Positions 50,445-59,816 of a stretch of DNA of 64,000 bases are shown here, piece by piece. This DNA comes from JBECKS01 sp964557005 (GTDB lineage Bacteria; Pseudomonadota; Gammaproteobacteria; Pseudomonadales; JBECKS01). Location: contig CAZKYI010000006.1 of the NCBI GenBank assembly GCA_964557005.1, positions 1 through 64,000 on the forward strand. The letters are read 5' to 3'. The position numbers and the translations under genes are program-made. The notes under the pieces were generated by a model. That model searched no databases. It was not told the origin of the DNA and saw only the letters and a list, made by a program, of their open reading frames with translations. Positions within the stretch are counted from its first letter, which is position 1; every line of letters starts with the position of its first letter.

Positions 50445-50990
50445 ATGAGCAATCGTAAAAATAATCTCATCTGGATAGATCTGGAAATGACCGGACTGGA
50501 ACCAGAGCGCGATCGCATTATTGAAATCGCCACCATCGTCACCGATGCGCAGTTGAATGTGCTCGCACAAGGGCCGGTGCTTGCGGTGCATCAAAGTGAT
50601 GCGTGTTTGAGCACAATGGACGAATGGAATACCAACACACATGGTGCTTCTGGCTTAACCGAGCGTGTGCGCCTGAGTGATTGCGATGAAGCTGCCGCAG
50701 AAGCCAAGACCCTTGCCTTTCTCGCGCAGTGGGTGGAAAAGGGCGCTTCCCCCATGAGCGGTAACAGCATCGGGCAGGACAGGCGTTTTCTGGTGAAGTA
50801 CATGCCGAAACTGGAAGCGTATTTTCACTATCGCAATCTCGATGTGAGCACCTTGAAGGAACTGGCGCGACGCTGGGCTCCAGAGGTGATGGAAGGCTTT
50901 AAAAAGAAGAACACACATCAGGCGCTTGATGACATTATTGAGTCGATAGAAGAATTAAAATACTACCGTGAGCATTTCCTGAAATACTAA
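50445..50990 (+). CDS. orn: Oligoribonuclease
   Basis: A 181-residue DEDDh 3'-5' exonuclease that finishes RNA decay and degrades pGpG. The acidic residues appear in LIWIDLEMTGLEPERDRIIEIA, GNSIGQDRRFLVKYMP and THQALDDIIESI. TATAAT at 50405–50410 and AAAGGAG at 50431–50437 precede the ATG. Followed by tsaE, 2 bases after its stop. Confidence 0.97.
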   Translation: MSNRKNNLIWIDLEMTGLEPERDRIIEIATIVTDAQLNVLAQGPVLAVHQSDACLSTMDEWNTNTHGASGLTERVRLSDCDEAAAEAKTLAFLAQWVEKGASPMSGNSIGQDRRFLVKYMPKLEAYFHYRNLDVSTLKELARRWAPEVMEGFKKKNTHQALDDIIESIEELKYYREHFLKY

Positions 50991-50992
50991 CT

Positions 50993-51505
50993 ATGAAAGA
51001 ACTGCGGGTGCTCCTTGAGAACGAGCAGCAAACACAACGCTGCGCACAGATATTTGCGGCATTTTGCAAGCGCGGCATTTTCTATTTACGCGGTGATTTG
51101 GGCGCGGGGAAAACCACCTTTAGTCAAGCCTTCATCAAGGCCGCAGGTTTTTCAGGCAAGGTCAAAAGCCCCACCTATACTTTGGTGGAACCTTATGAGC
51201 TGGCTCACAGAAACATTTACCACTTTGACTTGTATCGTCTTCAAGATGAAGAGGAATTGTTATTTCTGGGCTGTGATGAATATTTTGAAGCTGCGCAAAA
51301 TAAAACCGCGATGAGTGTGTGCCTGATTGAATGGCCGGAAAAAGCAGGCGCAATTTTGCCAAGGGCAGATATTGAACTTAGAATAGCGCAGCACGGGCTT
51401 GCAGATTTAACAACAAGAACATTGCACATTAGCCCAATCAGTTTGCACGGAACGCAGCTTGTGAATGCCATGCAGGTAGAACTTCAATCCTTTGAGCGTG
51501 TATGA
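50993..51505 (+). CDS. tsaE: tRNA threonylcarbamoyladenosine synthesis ATPase TsaE
   Basis: A 170-residue P-loop protein needed for the t6A37 modification. Walker A is LRGDLGAGKTTFSQAF, followed by KSPTYTLVEPYE, HFDLYRLQDEEELLFLGCDEYFE and CLIEWPEKAGAILP. It overlaps the amidase start by 4 bases. A conserved block with the amidase and mutL. Confidence 0.95.
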   Translation: MKELRVLLENEQQTQRCAQIFAAFCKRGIFYLRGDLGAGKTTFSQAFIKAAGFSGKVKSPTYTLVEPYELAHRNIYHFDLYRLQDEEELLFLGCDEYFEAAQNKTAMSVCLIEWPEKAGAILPRADIELRIAQHGLADLTTRTLHISPISLHGTQLVNAMQVELQSFERV

Positions 51506-52818
51506 GATTTAAACTTTTCCAAACGCTGCTGTGTGCTTTTTTCCTGCTTGGCAGTGCATGGGTACTTGCTGCCAATGAAGTGTCTGCGGTGCGCTTGTGG
51601 CAAGCACCCGATAACACGCGCATCGTGTTTGATTTGAAAGGACCGGTGGATCACAAAATTTTCTCGCTCGAAAATCCTGATCGTCTGGTGGTCGATTTGA
51701 CTAACATTGCCATGAAGGCCGACCTCAACAAGCTGGAATTGAAAAGCTCGAAAATTCAATCGATTCGCGGTGCTGTTAAAGATGACAAGGATTACCGCAT
51801 GGTGTTTGATTTGGCGGTACCGGTAAAACCACAAAGTTTTGTGCTGCCACCCAATGCGCAATATGGCCATCGGCTGGTGATTGATTTAAAGGAAAAAACT
51901 GCGCCCGTGGTGAAAACAGAGCTGGATTTGGCACCCAAGACAGGGCGAAAGGGCAGGCCAGTGGTGGTAGCGATTGATGCGGGTCACGGTGGTGAAGACC
52001 CGGGCGCTTTAGGCCCCAATGGCTTGAGAGAAAAAGATGTAGTGCTGCAAATTGCAAAAATGCTCCATAACGATTTGAAAAAAAGCAAAGGCATACAACC
52101 GGTATTGGTGCGCACGGGTGATTACTTTTTGAGTTTGTCTGAACGCCCCAAGCTTGCCAAAAAGAAATACAACGCAGATATTTTTATTTCAATTCATGCC
52201 GATGCGTTTACTGATCCCAGAGCGCATGGTTCTTCGGTGTATGCGCTGTCACGCAAGGGCGCAACTTCCAGTGCGGCGGCCTATCTCGCTGAAAAGGAAA
52301 ATCAATCCGACCTGATTGGTGGTGTGCGCATCGATGAAAAAGATTCGATGGTGCGCAACGTGATTATCGATTTGATTATGGAAGGCAGTCTGGAACACAG
52401 TATTTATATGGGCGACAAACTGCTCGGCGAAATGAAAGAAGTCGGCAAGTTGCACAAACCGCATGTGGAACAGGCAGCGTTCAGAGTGTTGAGATCGCCC
52501 GATATGATTTCCGTGTTGGTGGAAACAGGTTTTATTTCCAACCCTGCCGAGGCAAGGCAGTTGGCAAACAGTGCCTATCAACAGAAGCTGGTGAAGGCGA
52601 TGAGCACGGGGCTTGAAAATTATCTCACGCAATATCCTGTACCGGGCAGTTATTACGCCACCTTGAAACAACATCATGTGCATGTGATTGCGCGCGGCGA
52701 TACCTTATCCTCGATTGCGACTCGTTATGGCGTTAGCCTTGCTTCGATTCGCCAGTTAAATAACCTGTCTTCTGATCAAATCAACATTGGTCAGAAAATC
52801 AAGATTCCTGCCAGTTAA
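51502..52818 (+). CDS. amiB: N-acetylmuramoyl-L-alanine amidase with AMIN and LysM domains
   Basis: A 438-residue periplasmic amidase that splits septal peptidoglycan. A signal peptide ends near AWVLA (about residue 23). An AMIN domain follows (residues about 30–130). The amidase-3 zinc ligands are in IDAGHGGEDPGA, NGLREKD and ISIHADAF, with the catalytic Glu in VLVETGFISNP. A C-terminal LysM domain reads HVIARGDTLSSIATRYGVSLASIRQLNNLSSDQINIGQKIKIP. Directly upstream of mutL as in Pseudomonas and E. coli. Confidence 0.94.
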   Translation: MRFKLFQTLLCAFFLLGSAWVLAANEVSAVRLWQAPDNTRIVFDLKGPVDHKIFSLENPDRLVVDLTNIAMKADLNKLELKSSKIQSIRGAVKDDKDYRMVFDLAVPVKPQSFVLPPNAQYGHRLVIDLKEKTAPVVKTELDLAPKTGRKGRPVVVAIDAGHGGEDPGALGPNGLREKDVVLQIAKMLHNDLKKSKGIQPVLVRTGDYFLSLSERPKLAKKKYNADIFISIHADAFTDPRAHGSSVYALSRKGATSSAAAYLAEKENQSDLIGGVRIDEKDSMVRNVIIDLIMEGSLEHSIYMGDKLLGEMKEVGKLHKPHVEQAAFRVLRSPDMISVLVETGFISNPAEARQLANSAYQQKLVKAMSTGLENYLTQYPVPGSYYATLKQHHVHVIARGDTLSSIATRYGVSLASIRQLNNLSSDQINIGQKIKIPAS

Positions 52819-52845
52819 TCCCTGACGACTACTGGTTAGATAACC

Positions 52846-54654
52846 ATGACACGCATTCACACACTCGATTCCCGTCTCGCCAATCAGATTGCCGCAGGTG
52901 AAGTGGTTGAACGGCCTGCTTCAGTGGTGAAGGAATGTCTGGAAAACAGCCTTGATGCGGGTGCAACCGACATTGATGTAGAAGTTGAACAAGGCGGTAT
53001 CAAACGCATCAAAATTCGTGACAATGGTTCAGGGATTCATAAAGATGATCTTGCGCTGGCCTTAAGCCGTCATGCCACCAGCAAAATCAGTGTGTTTGAG
53101 GATTTGGAAAAACTGCTGAGTCTGGGTTTTCGTGGTGAAGCGCTGGCGAGTATTTCATCGGTTTCAAAACTGAAATTAAAATCTTCACAACAAGATACGG
53201 GTTTGGGTTGGCAGGTGAGTGTTTCAGGGAAAGAGATGGAGGCGCACCTTGAAGAATGCGCACAGCCCAAAGGCAGTGTGCTGGAAGTGCGTGATTTGTT
53301 TTTTAACACACCCGCACGAAGGAAGTTTCTCAAAGCTGAAAAAACCGAATTTAATCACATTGATGAGGTGGTTAAAAAAATGGCGTTGAGCCATTTTCAT
53401 GTTGGTTTTTCGCTAAGCCATAATCAAAAACCCGTGCATCAGTTTCGTGCGGCGCACAATCAGCAAGACAGGGAGCGGCGTGTCGCAGCGATTTGCGGCA
53501 CTGCCTTTATTGAAAATGCCTTGCATCTCGATACAGAAATCCAGAGCGAAGCGGGTTTGTTGCGTTTGCATGGCTGGATTGCACTGCCGACGTTTTCGCG
53601 CTCACAAGCCGATATGCAATACTTTTTTGTGAACAACCGCATTATTCGTGACAAGGTGGTTAGCCATGCGGTGCGTCAGGCGTATCAAGATGTTCTGTAT
53701 CACGGCAGGCACCCCGCTTATGTGTTGTATCTGGAACTGGATCCTGCGGGTGTCGATGTGAATGTCCACCCAACCAAACACGAAGTGCGTTTTCGTGAGC
53801 AAGGCAGTGTGCATGGTTTTATTTATAAAACCTTGCACAGAGTGCTGGCAGAAACTTCTCCGCAAACGCAAAGCAACGATTTTTTGCATCAAAGCACCAC
53901 CGCAGCGCCTGTGGCTTCGCAATCGCCACAAGCGAATACGCAAAATGCCTTGTACTTTAATCGTGAAACACACTTGTCTTCACCGCATCAGGTGCAGCAG
54001 CAAATACAAAATTATGCGCGTGTGTATCCATCAGCGAGCGCAAACATCGATTTTTCAACACAGCAAACTTTTCCGCCATTGGGGTTTGCGATTGCGCAGT
54101 TGCACGGCATTTATGTGCTGGCGCAAAATGAAAGCGGATTGGTGCTGGTCGATATGCACGCCGCGCATGAACGCATTACCTATGAGCGCCTGAAACAAAG
54201 TTTTGACGCTAACAATCTGGCAACACAGCCCTTGCTGGTACCACAGGCGATTTCCCTGAGTGAGCGCGAAGTCAAATGTATTGAAGAACACAGACAAACC
54301 CTGCTGGGTTTTGGGCTGGATATTGAAACCCTGTCCGAAGAAGCGGTGGTGTTGCGCGCCATGCCCGCTATTTTAAAAGCCGCCAATGCAGAACAACTGG
54401 TGCGCGACGTAGTGAGTGATTTGTTAACGCATGGCACAACGTCCCTGTTGGAAGAACAGCGCAATGAATTGCTGTCGAGCATGGCCTGTCATGGTTCGGT
54501 GCGTGCAAATCGTCAGCTCACGCTTCCTGAAATGAATGCACTGTTGCGTGATATAGAAACCACTGAACGCAGCGGACAATGTAATCATGGTCGTCCAACC
54601 TGGATGCAGGTCGGGCTTAATGAAATTGATCGTTGGTTTATGCGAGGACAGTGA
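52846..54654 (+). CDS. mutL: DNA mismatch repair protein MutL
   Basis: A 602-residue GHKL ATPase that couples MutS to strand incision. N-terminal ATPase motifs: IAAGEVVERPASVVKECLENSLDAGATDI, IRDNGSGI, GFRGEALASI and FFNTPARRKFLK. The C-terminal domain carries VLVDMHAAHERITYERLK and SMACHGSVRANRQLTLPEM, ending NHGRPTWMQV. It lacks the DQHA(x)2E(x)4E endonuclease motif, expected where a MutH-independent motif is absent or a MutH is present. miaA and hfq, usual next genes, are missing; a LuxR regulator follows 1 base later. Confidence 0.96.
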   Translation: MTRIHTLDSRLANQIAAGEVVERPASVVKECLENSLDAGATDIDVEVEQGGIKRIKIRDNGSGIHKDDLALALSRHATSKISVFEDLEKLLSLGFRGEALASISSVSKLKLKSSQQDTGLGWQVSVSGKEMEAHLEECAQPKGSVLEVRDLFFNTPARRKFLKAEKTEFNHIDEVVKKMALSHFHVGFSLSHNQKPVHQFRAAHNQQDRERRVAAICGTAFIENALHLDTEIQSEAGLLRLHGWIALPTFSRSQADMQYFFVNNRIIRDKVVSHAVRQAYQDVLYHGRHPAYVLYLELDPAGVDVNVHPTKHEVRFREQGSVHGFIYKTLHRVLAETSPQTQSNDFLHQSTTAAPVASQSPQANTQNALYFNRETHLSSPHQVQQQIQNYARVYPSASANIDFSTQQTFPPLGFAIAQLHGIYVLAQNESGLVLVDMHAAHERITYERLKQSFDANNLATQPLLVPQAISLSEREVKCIEEHRQTLLGFGLDIETLSEEAVVLRAMPAILKAANAEQLVRDVVSDLLTHGTTSLLEEQRNELLSSMACHGSVRANRQLTLPEMNALLRDIETTERSGQCNHGRPTWMQVGLNEIDRWFMRGQ

Positions 54655-54655
54655 C

Positions 54656-55438
54656 GTGAAGCAAACCGATATTCCTGATATGCAGCGCATTCACCAGCTC
54701 TGGGACGAGCTGGCCGATTTTAGCGTGACCGAAGCACGGGCGGCGCGTGAGCATCTGTTTGCGGGTGTTTGCCAGTTGATTGATGCGTGCAATGCCACCT
54801 GGATAGGCGCAGTGCGCATGGGCGAACCGCATCCGCAAGACCCCATCAAGGGCTGGCGGCCGCGCATGGTGCTCCAGTGGCAGCCAACCCCTGTGATTGA
54901 ACAAATGGCGCGCAAGGAAGTGGTGGCCGCAGAACTCGGTGAAGTCGATGCAAGCACTGTGCGCAATGTTGCACTGGCGGGGCAGTACCGTGTCAATCGC
55001 CTGTGTGATCTGGTGTCTGCCGACTGGTTCGAGAGTGATTTCTATCGTCATGTTTATCTCGACATGGGGCATTGCGATGCCATCTGGGCGGGCATTCCAG
55101 TCAATGAAGATGTGGAAGTTTATTACGGTTTTCACAGGGCAAATCTCAAACCCATGTTCACCGAAGCCGAGCGCGATATTGTGTCCGCTGCCTTGCGTGG
55201 TTTGAAATGGTTTCACCAGCGCCAGCTTTTAGCCGAAGGCATCGGCGTGGCGAGTGCGCCGTTGAGTGCTGCCGAGCGGCAGGTATTGCATGGTCTTCTC
55301 ACGGGGCAAACGCACAAGCAGATTGCCACCACACTCGGCCATAGCCAGCACACTACCCGCGAATATGCGCGGCGTATCTTCCGTAAATATGGCGTTTCTG
55401 ATGGTACACAGTTGATGGCGCTGTGGCTGGGCGGCTAG
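54656..55438 (+). CDS. LuxR-type transcriptional regulator
   Basis: A 260-residue protein. The C-terminal LuxR helix-turn-helix is PLSAAERQVLHGLLTGQTHKQIATTLGHSQHTTREYARRIFRKYGV (about residues 200–245). The N-terminal part contains a GAF-like segment (CQLIDACNATWIGAVRMGEPHPQDPIKGWRPR) with no AHL-binding signature that I can recognise. GTG at 54656, with GAGGA upstream and 1 base after mutL, is chosen over the 23-residue longer frame inside mutL. It may control the exported proteins that follow, but no binding site was identified. Confidence 0.82.
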   Translation: MKQTDIPDMQRIHQLWDELADFSVTEARAAREHLFAGVCQLIDACNATWIGAVRMGEPHPQDPIKGWRPRMVLQWQPTPVIEQMARKEVVAAELGEVDASTVRNVALAGQYRVNRLCDLVSADWFESDFYRHVYLDMGHCDAIWAGIPVNEDVEVYYGFHRANLKPMFTEAERDIVSAALRGLKWFHQRQLLAEGIGVASAPLSAAERQVLHGLLTGQTHKQIATTLGHSQHTTREYARRIFRKYGVSDGTQLMALWLGG

Positions 55439-55462
55439 GTCAGAAAAGGGTTGAATGAGCGT

Positions 55463-55480
55463 GTCGCCGTTTGCGGCGAC
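55463..55480 (+). terminator. Hairpin after the LuxR-type gene
   Basis: GTCGCCG and CGGCGAC form a 7-base stem with loop TTTG, followed by TTT. It lies 25 bases past the regulator's stop and before the lipoprotein gene. Confidence 0.5.
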
Positions 55481-55540
55481 TTTAACAGGCAAAACCTGAA
55501 TGTTTTAATTTGTAATTAAAATAATTCAGGAGTTGTACAG

Positions 55541-57652
55541 ATGCGCCGGAACTTTCCCCTCCAACCTCATGTTATGCGCCATATCATGGCGACACTGTTA
55601 ATCGTTATCGCTGTGTTTCTGACAGCCTGCTCAGGGGGTTCAAGTGGTGGAGGCAAGAACACTTCCACGCCGCCGCCAAAATCAACAGACACTGTGCCAC
55701 CGCCACCCCCACCGCCACCTACCGATGAAGAGATTGTTGCGGCTGCCCGTTTTGAGGTTATTTTCAGCGGTGATGATTCCATTGCGCGTGTGACGGGCGA
55801 TATTGAGCTGCCATCCATCAGCGACAATGGTGTGGACATTACATGGTTATCGAAGAAGCCAGACGTGATTGACGACACTGGCAAACTGCTCAGAACCCCC
55901 GCTTCCTTTGAAAACAATCGCATTTTTCTGACGGCGACCCTCACCAAGGGCGATGTCACGGTAGAAAAAGACCTTATCGTGTGGGTGGCGCGTGAGGCGG
56001 GCTGGGTGATTGAAAATCACCGGCTTGTCCGTACAGATGGCACCGTGCCAGGCAGTTACAGCGCTTTGAAAAAACTGGAAGATGAGGAAGGTATGCGCTT
56101 GGTATTGCTGCCAACTCTGGGCTTGCAACGGCCGCCGGTTATTGATGACAAGATCGTTTTTATCGCCAAGGATCTGGATGACGAAAGCGCAGGCTATCGT
56201 CTCTGGGATATTGATGATGTCACTGGCGAGGTCAGAGTAATTTTGGGTGCCCGCTTTGAGGCAGATGAACTCTTTAACTGGGAAATACGGGGCGACAAAC
56301 TGTACTTCGCACAGCTTTATACCGAAACCGAAACCGTCTGTAGCGAGACCTTCGATGTCGAACGGCGTCGTTACTTCCGATATGAAGTGGTTGGTGGCGA
56401 TGGGCAGTTAATAGGTACGCTGGATGCACCCACTGGCCGTGAATGCCCCCCTGATGGTTACACCGAGGAAGAGTGGGCGGATGACGATGATGACGGCCTG
56501 CGCAATATATTTGAGGCGGAAGCGGGTACCAACCCCAATAATCCCGATAGCGACGGCGATGGCTGGACCGATGGTTATGAATACTGGACATCGAAAACCG
56601 ATCCGTTAAAAAAGGATACCGATGGTGACGGCCTTGAGGATCCGGCGGATTCACTGCCGCTCACGCCCAACAACATTGTCCTCATCCACGTACCGGATCT
56701 GGTGCTTGTCTTTAAGCAGGATATTATCTATGACTTGCAGGATTTCTTCCCGGAGATTGATGTTTCAATCACCCATGCCGACGGCACGCTGAACCCGAGC
56801 GAGTTTGCCAGTGCCGTGCTGGATTTTGGTGATGCACTGCTGCCGTTCCTGCGCAGCCATCTGAACAAGCCCTTGTCCAGCGATGCCGATGTCAAATCGG
56901 GTGAGTTGCAAGTGAATGAATACCTGACCGACTACCTGAACATGCTGGAAAAAGGCGTTGGTGCACCCACCAGAAAGGAGATTGGTGATCGCATCAGGAG
57001 TGATGCAGGTTTTCGTATGGCGCTGAGTGGGCCCTTGGCGGGAATTTACAAGCAAGTGCTCATCAATGGCGATATCGACACGCTGAGCGCGGTGCAGAAG
57101 AAACTGCTTGCGCGTATCGCCACCAACATCAACGACTACCGTACCAAGCTGGGTCTGGAGTTGCAGAGACAGCACCAGGCGTGGGCTGCGCAGAATGCCA
57201 TTACGCCGTTCAGCTTGAAAACCATGCCTGATATTGCGATTTCTTCACAGGAAGCCACCACACAACTGGCGGTGGGTGCGGCCATCGGTGCGGGTGCCGG
57301 CGTGGTGGTGGGCGCGGTTGCCTTTGCTTCCGTCAGTGCGGCGGCTACGTCCATCTTCCCGTTTGCTGCCGCTGGTACGGCCGCGATAGTGGCGGGTGCG
57401 GGTGGCGCGGCGGCCATTGGCGGCATTGCCGTGGCTGGCGTTGTCGTCGGCGTGATTTCGGTGGTTATGCTGGTGCAGGAAGCGGAAAACAAGCAAGCCT
57501 TTGACAACATGGTGGCGCGCTCCAAGGTGAAGGTGAACGAGAACACCCTGAGCCCCTTGAAGATGAACAACGATCAGGACCTGGCGGATTTCCTGATTGG
57601 CTTCACCATGACTGTTGGAGAAGTGAGACCAGGTAGTGCAACACCTTTGTAA
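55541..57652 (+). CDS. Large lipoprotein with TSP3 repeats and glycine-zipper tail
   Basis: A 703-residue lipoprotein. The lipobox is LTAC after IMATLLIVIAVF; Ser follows the Cys, so an outer-membrane location is likely. A proline-rich linker (TVPPPPPPPPT) leads to an atrophied bacterial immunoglobulin-like domain (residues about 65–150, with DITWLSKKPDVIDDTGKLLRTPA). After a beta-rich region comes a run of calcium-binding thrombospondin type 3 repeats, about residues 310–370 (DDDDDGLRNIFEAEAGTNP, DSDGDGWTDGYEY, DTDGDGLEDPADS). The C-terminus has a long Gly/Ala-rich hydrophobic stretch (about 570–650), unusual in a lipoprotein. AGGAG lies 8 bases before ATG 55541. I do not recognise a family for the whole. 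Confidence 0.75.
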   Translation: MRRNFPLQPHVMRHIMATLLIVIAVFLTACSGGSSGGGKNTSTPPPKSTDTVPPPPPPPPTDEEIVAAARFEVIFSGDDSIARVTGDIELPSISDNGVDITWLSKKPDVIDDTGKLLRTPASFENNRIFLTATLTKGDVTVEKDLIVWVAREAGWVIENHRLVRTDGTVPGSYSALKKLEDEEGMRLVLLPTLGLQRPPVIDDKIVFIAKDLDDESAGYRLWDIDDVTGEVRVILGARFEADELFNWEIRGDKLYFAQLYTETETVCSETFDVERRRYFRYEVVGGDGQLIGTLDAPTGRECPPDGYTEEEWADDDDDGLRNIFEAEAGTNPNNPDSDGDGWTDGYEYWTSKTDPLKKDTDGDGLEDPADSLPLTPNNIVLIHVPDLVLVFKQDIIYDLQDFFPEIDVSITHADGTLNPSEFASAVLDFGDALLPFLRSHLNKPLSSDADVKSGELQVNEYLTDYLNMLEKGVGAPTRKEIGDRIRSDAGFRMALSGPLAGIYKQVLINGDIDTLSAVQKKLLARIATNINDYRTKLGLELQRQHQAWAAQNAITPFSLKTMPDIAISSQEATTQLAVGAAIGAGAGVVVGAVAFASVSAAATSIFPFAAAGTAAIVAGAGGAAAIGGIAVAGVVVGVISVVMLVQEAENKQAFDNMVARSKVKVNENTLSPLKMNNDQDLADFLIGFTMTVGEVRPGSATPL

Positions 57653-57691
57653 AGGAAGGTAGAAAATAAAAACAACTTTCAGGAAGCTTAT

Positions 57692-59341
57692 ATGAACTCA
57701 AAACTTTTGCCTTCACTTGCCTTATCCCCCCTGGCCACCGCCATTGCCTTTGCGGTGGCACTGCCTGCCCATGCAGAGCTTTTTACGATTCACAATCAGG
57801 CGGAGTTGGATACTGCCATCGCCACCATTGATGGTGCGGCTAACGAATCGCATACCATCACTTTCGCTTCCTCCTTGAGTGGTCAAACCCTGATACTGAA
57901 TCCTTTTGAACTGTATGAGGTCAGTCTCACCATTGATGGCGAAGAGGCAAATAACCTGACGCTCACCATAGAAGCAAATACAAGTAACAGCATTTATGTT
58001 GAATATACTGAGTTGACTATCAATGCGGTGAAGCTGAATCTGCAAAGAAGCAGTGATGATCTTTTCTCTCATGCGACAGGCATCAGACTGTATGAAAGCG
58101 CCTTGAACCTGTCTGGCGCTACCGTCAGTTTCACGGGTGCTGATGGCGACCTGGGCGCTATCGATAGTGATGAAAGCTTCATCAATATTTCAAACAGCCA
58201 TTTCAAGGGCAGAGCGGGTGAACAGAATCGCTTTACCTATGCGCTCAACGCAACCAATACCGTTGGTGTCACCATTGAAAACACTGTGATTGAAGGTATG
58301 GATCATTGCTGTATCAGCGCAGTGAATATTTCCAGAAGCTATGGCAGCTCATCGGTTTCGGTTGTGGATAGCACTTTTAGCCATAACCGTGTCGATAGTA
58401 ATCAGGCTGCTGCCTTGACGCTGATGGGTACGAAGTATGGCCACCTGAATGTGACTGTTAACCGCGCACAGTTTTTTGCCAATGAGAACGGTGGCGGTGG
58501 TTCAGCCATGTATGTGGGGGTAACCCACTCGGATTCTTCAATGGACGTGACGATTGAGAACAGCACCTTCCATCATAATCAGGCGGGATCAGGAACAACA
58601 CTGCGTGTGGGCGCTGAGGCGAATGATGCCGATCTGACACTCAATTTGAAAAATACCACTTTCGTCGAAAACGAAAGTGATCAGAATCCTGCAATAGTCA
58701 CTTTTAATTACGAAAACAGCTTCATTGATTTGAAGATGAGCCATGTCACCATTGCCAATAACCATGCCAATATAGGTAGTTGGGGGGGGGCGGTATTCAT
58801 GTATAGCTATAATAATCCTGCCACCAGTGTGCAGATTGAGAACAGCATCATCACTAACAATGGCAGCACGGAGAACTATGATTTTTACTTCTATGGAGAG
58901 GTTGCTGTGCAGGCACAGTATTCGCTGATTGGTGCCGAGCGTCTCGACGGTGCTCCAAAGGTTACAGGTGAAACCAATCTTTTTGGTGATGCGCCTGAAT
59001 TTGGCGAGTTTTGTGATTATGGCAGCGGCATACCAACGCTTGCGCTCAAGGCGAATAGCCCTGCGGTTGATGCAGCCAGTTTAAGCCTCACAACGGCTTC
59101 GGGTTTGCAGGAAGATCAAATCGGTCACAGCCGGGTTGACGACGATGCGCCTGATATGGGCGCAATGGAATATGTCGCAGGGCTTAAATGTGTGGAAGTA
59201 GGCAAGCCGAAAAAAGATAAACCGAAGAACGATAAATCAGGCGAAACCAAAGCCAAGAAAAAGAGTGGCGGCGGTGGTGCAATGGAATACCCCGTGTTGG
59301 CGGGTTTGTTATCGCTGATTTGGTTACGAAGGAGACGATGA
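57692..59341 (+). CDS. Beta-helix surface protein with GlyGly-CTERM-like tail
   Basis: A 549-residue exported protein. Signal peptide about residues 1–28 (ending LPAHA). A right-handed parallel beta-helix of Asn-rich rungs, with ISNSHFKG, VEVVDSTFSHNRV-type and VTIENSTFHHNQAG repeats, resembles choice-of-anchor Q proteins, and the late SPAVDAASLSLTTASGLQEDQIG, RVDDDAPDMGAMEYVAG fits that domain. The tail SGGGGAMEYPVLAGLLSLIWLRRRR resembles a GlyGly-CTERM sorting signal (Gly run, one TM helix, Arg cluster), processed by rhombosortase after type II secretion. A nine-G tract (58782–58790) makes codons 364–367 prone to slippage. Follows the lipoprotein by 39 bases. Confidence 0.75.
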   Translation: MNSKLLPSLALSPLATAIAFAVALPAHAELFTIHNQAELDTAIATIDGAANESHTITFASSLSGQTLILNPFELYEVSLTIDGEEANNLTLTIEANTSNSIYVEYTELTINAVKLNLQRSSDDLFSHATGIRLYESALNLSGATVSFTGADGDLGAIDSDESFINISNSHFKGRAGEQNRFTYALNATNTVGVTIENTVIEGMDHCCISAVNISRSYGSSSVSVVDSTFSHNRVDSNQAAALTLMGTKYGHLNVTVNRAQFFANENGGGGSAMYVGVTHSDSSMDVTIENSTFHHNQAGSGTTLRVGAEANDADLTLNLKNTTFVENESDQNPAIVTFNYENSFIDLKMSHVTIANNHANIGSWGGAVFMYSYNNPATSVQIENSIITNNGSTENYDFYFYGEVAVQAQYSLIGAERLDGAPKVTGETNLFGDAPEFGEFCDYGSGIPTLALKANSPAVDAASLSLTTASGLQEDQIGHSRVDDDAPDMGAMEYVAGLKCVEVGKPKKDKPKNDKSGETKAKKKSGGGGAMEYPVLAGLLSLIWLRRRR

Positions 59342-59794
59342 TTTCTGAATGCTTTGCAGGCCACGATTCACGGCCTCAGGAAAGCCTTTCAGAAAATCGC
59401 CATCTCTGAATTTGAGTGGCTGCTCGATTTTTCCACTTCTTTCAATTTGTTCAAAATATTTTTGTGTGCGCAGCATTGGCCCTGCAAGGCGGTGTGAAAT
59501 GATGAGCGTAATGCCACAAGACAACACAAAACCAATCGCCAGATACAAGGCCAAACCGCTGTAAAGCACGCTCATCTGGTATTCAATAAAACGATTGTAA
59601 AAAAACTTCGAGCCGACACTGGCTTCGTCATTGCCAAGCGCATTCATGTCGGCAACCGCTGAAAGAATCTGATACTCAATCGCACCAAGCACCGCGAGCA
59701 TGGTGACAATGTTCACAGCAATCAGGCTAAGCTGAAATTTCGGATAGATTAAAAATTTTCTTTTATGAAGCGCTGGGCGTTTATTGGTTGACAT
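59324..59794 (-). CDS. HAMP-domain membrane protein, orphan
   Basis: A 156-residue inner-membrane protein with two hydrophobic segments (residues about 20–42 and 76–98). It has a HAMP-like stretch after the second (ISHRLAGPMLRTQKYFEQIERSGKIEQPLKFRDGDFLKGF) and no methyl-accepting or kinase output. It resembles short sensor-type membrane proteins found with chemotaxis or two-component systems, but none is adjacent. Its stop region overlaps the beta-helix gene by 18 bases, tail to tail. Confidence 0.65.
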   Translation of the reverse strand: MSTNKRPALHKRKFLIYPKFQLSLIAVNIVTMLAVLGAIEYQILSAVADMNALGNDEASVGSKFFYNRFIEYQMSVLYSGLALYLAIGFVLSCGITLIISHRLAGPMLRTQKYFEQIERSGKIEQPLKFRDGDFLKGFPEAVNRGLQSIQKSSSPS

Positions 59795-59816
59795 AATCAG
59801 TCCTCTCGTATGCTTT

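Noticed and set aside
54587..54655. Longer N-terminus of the LuxR regulator
   Set aside because: Lies entirely in the mutL 3' end in another frame; the GTG at 54656 with GAGGA is a better start.
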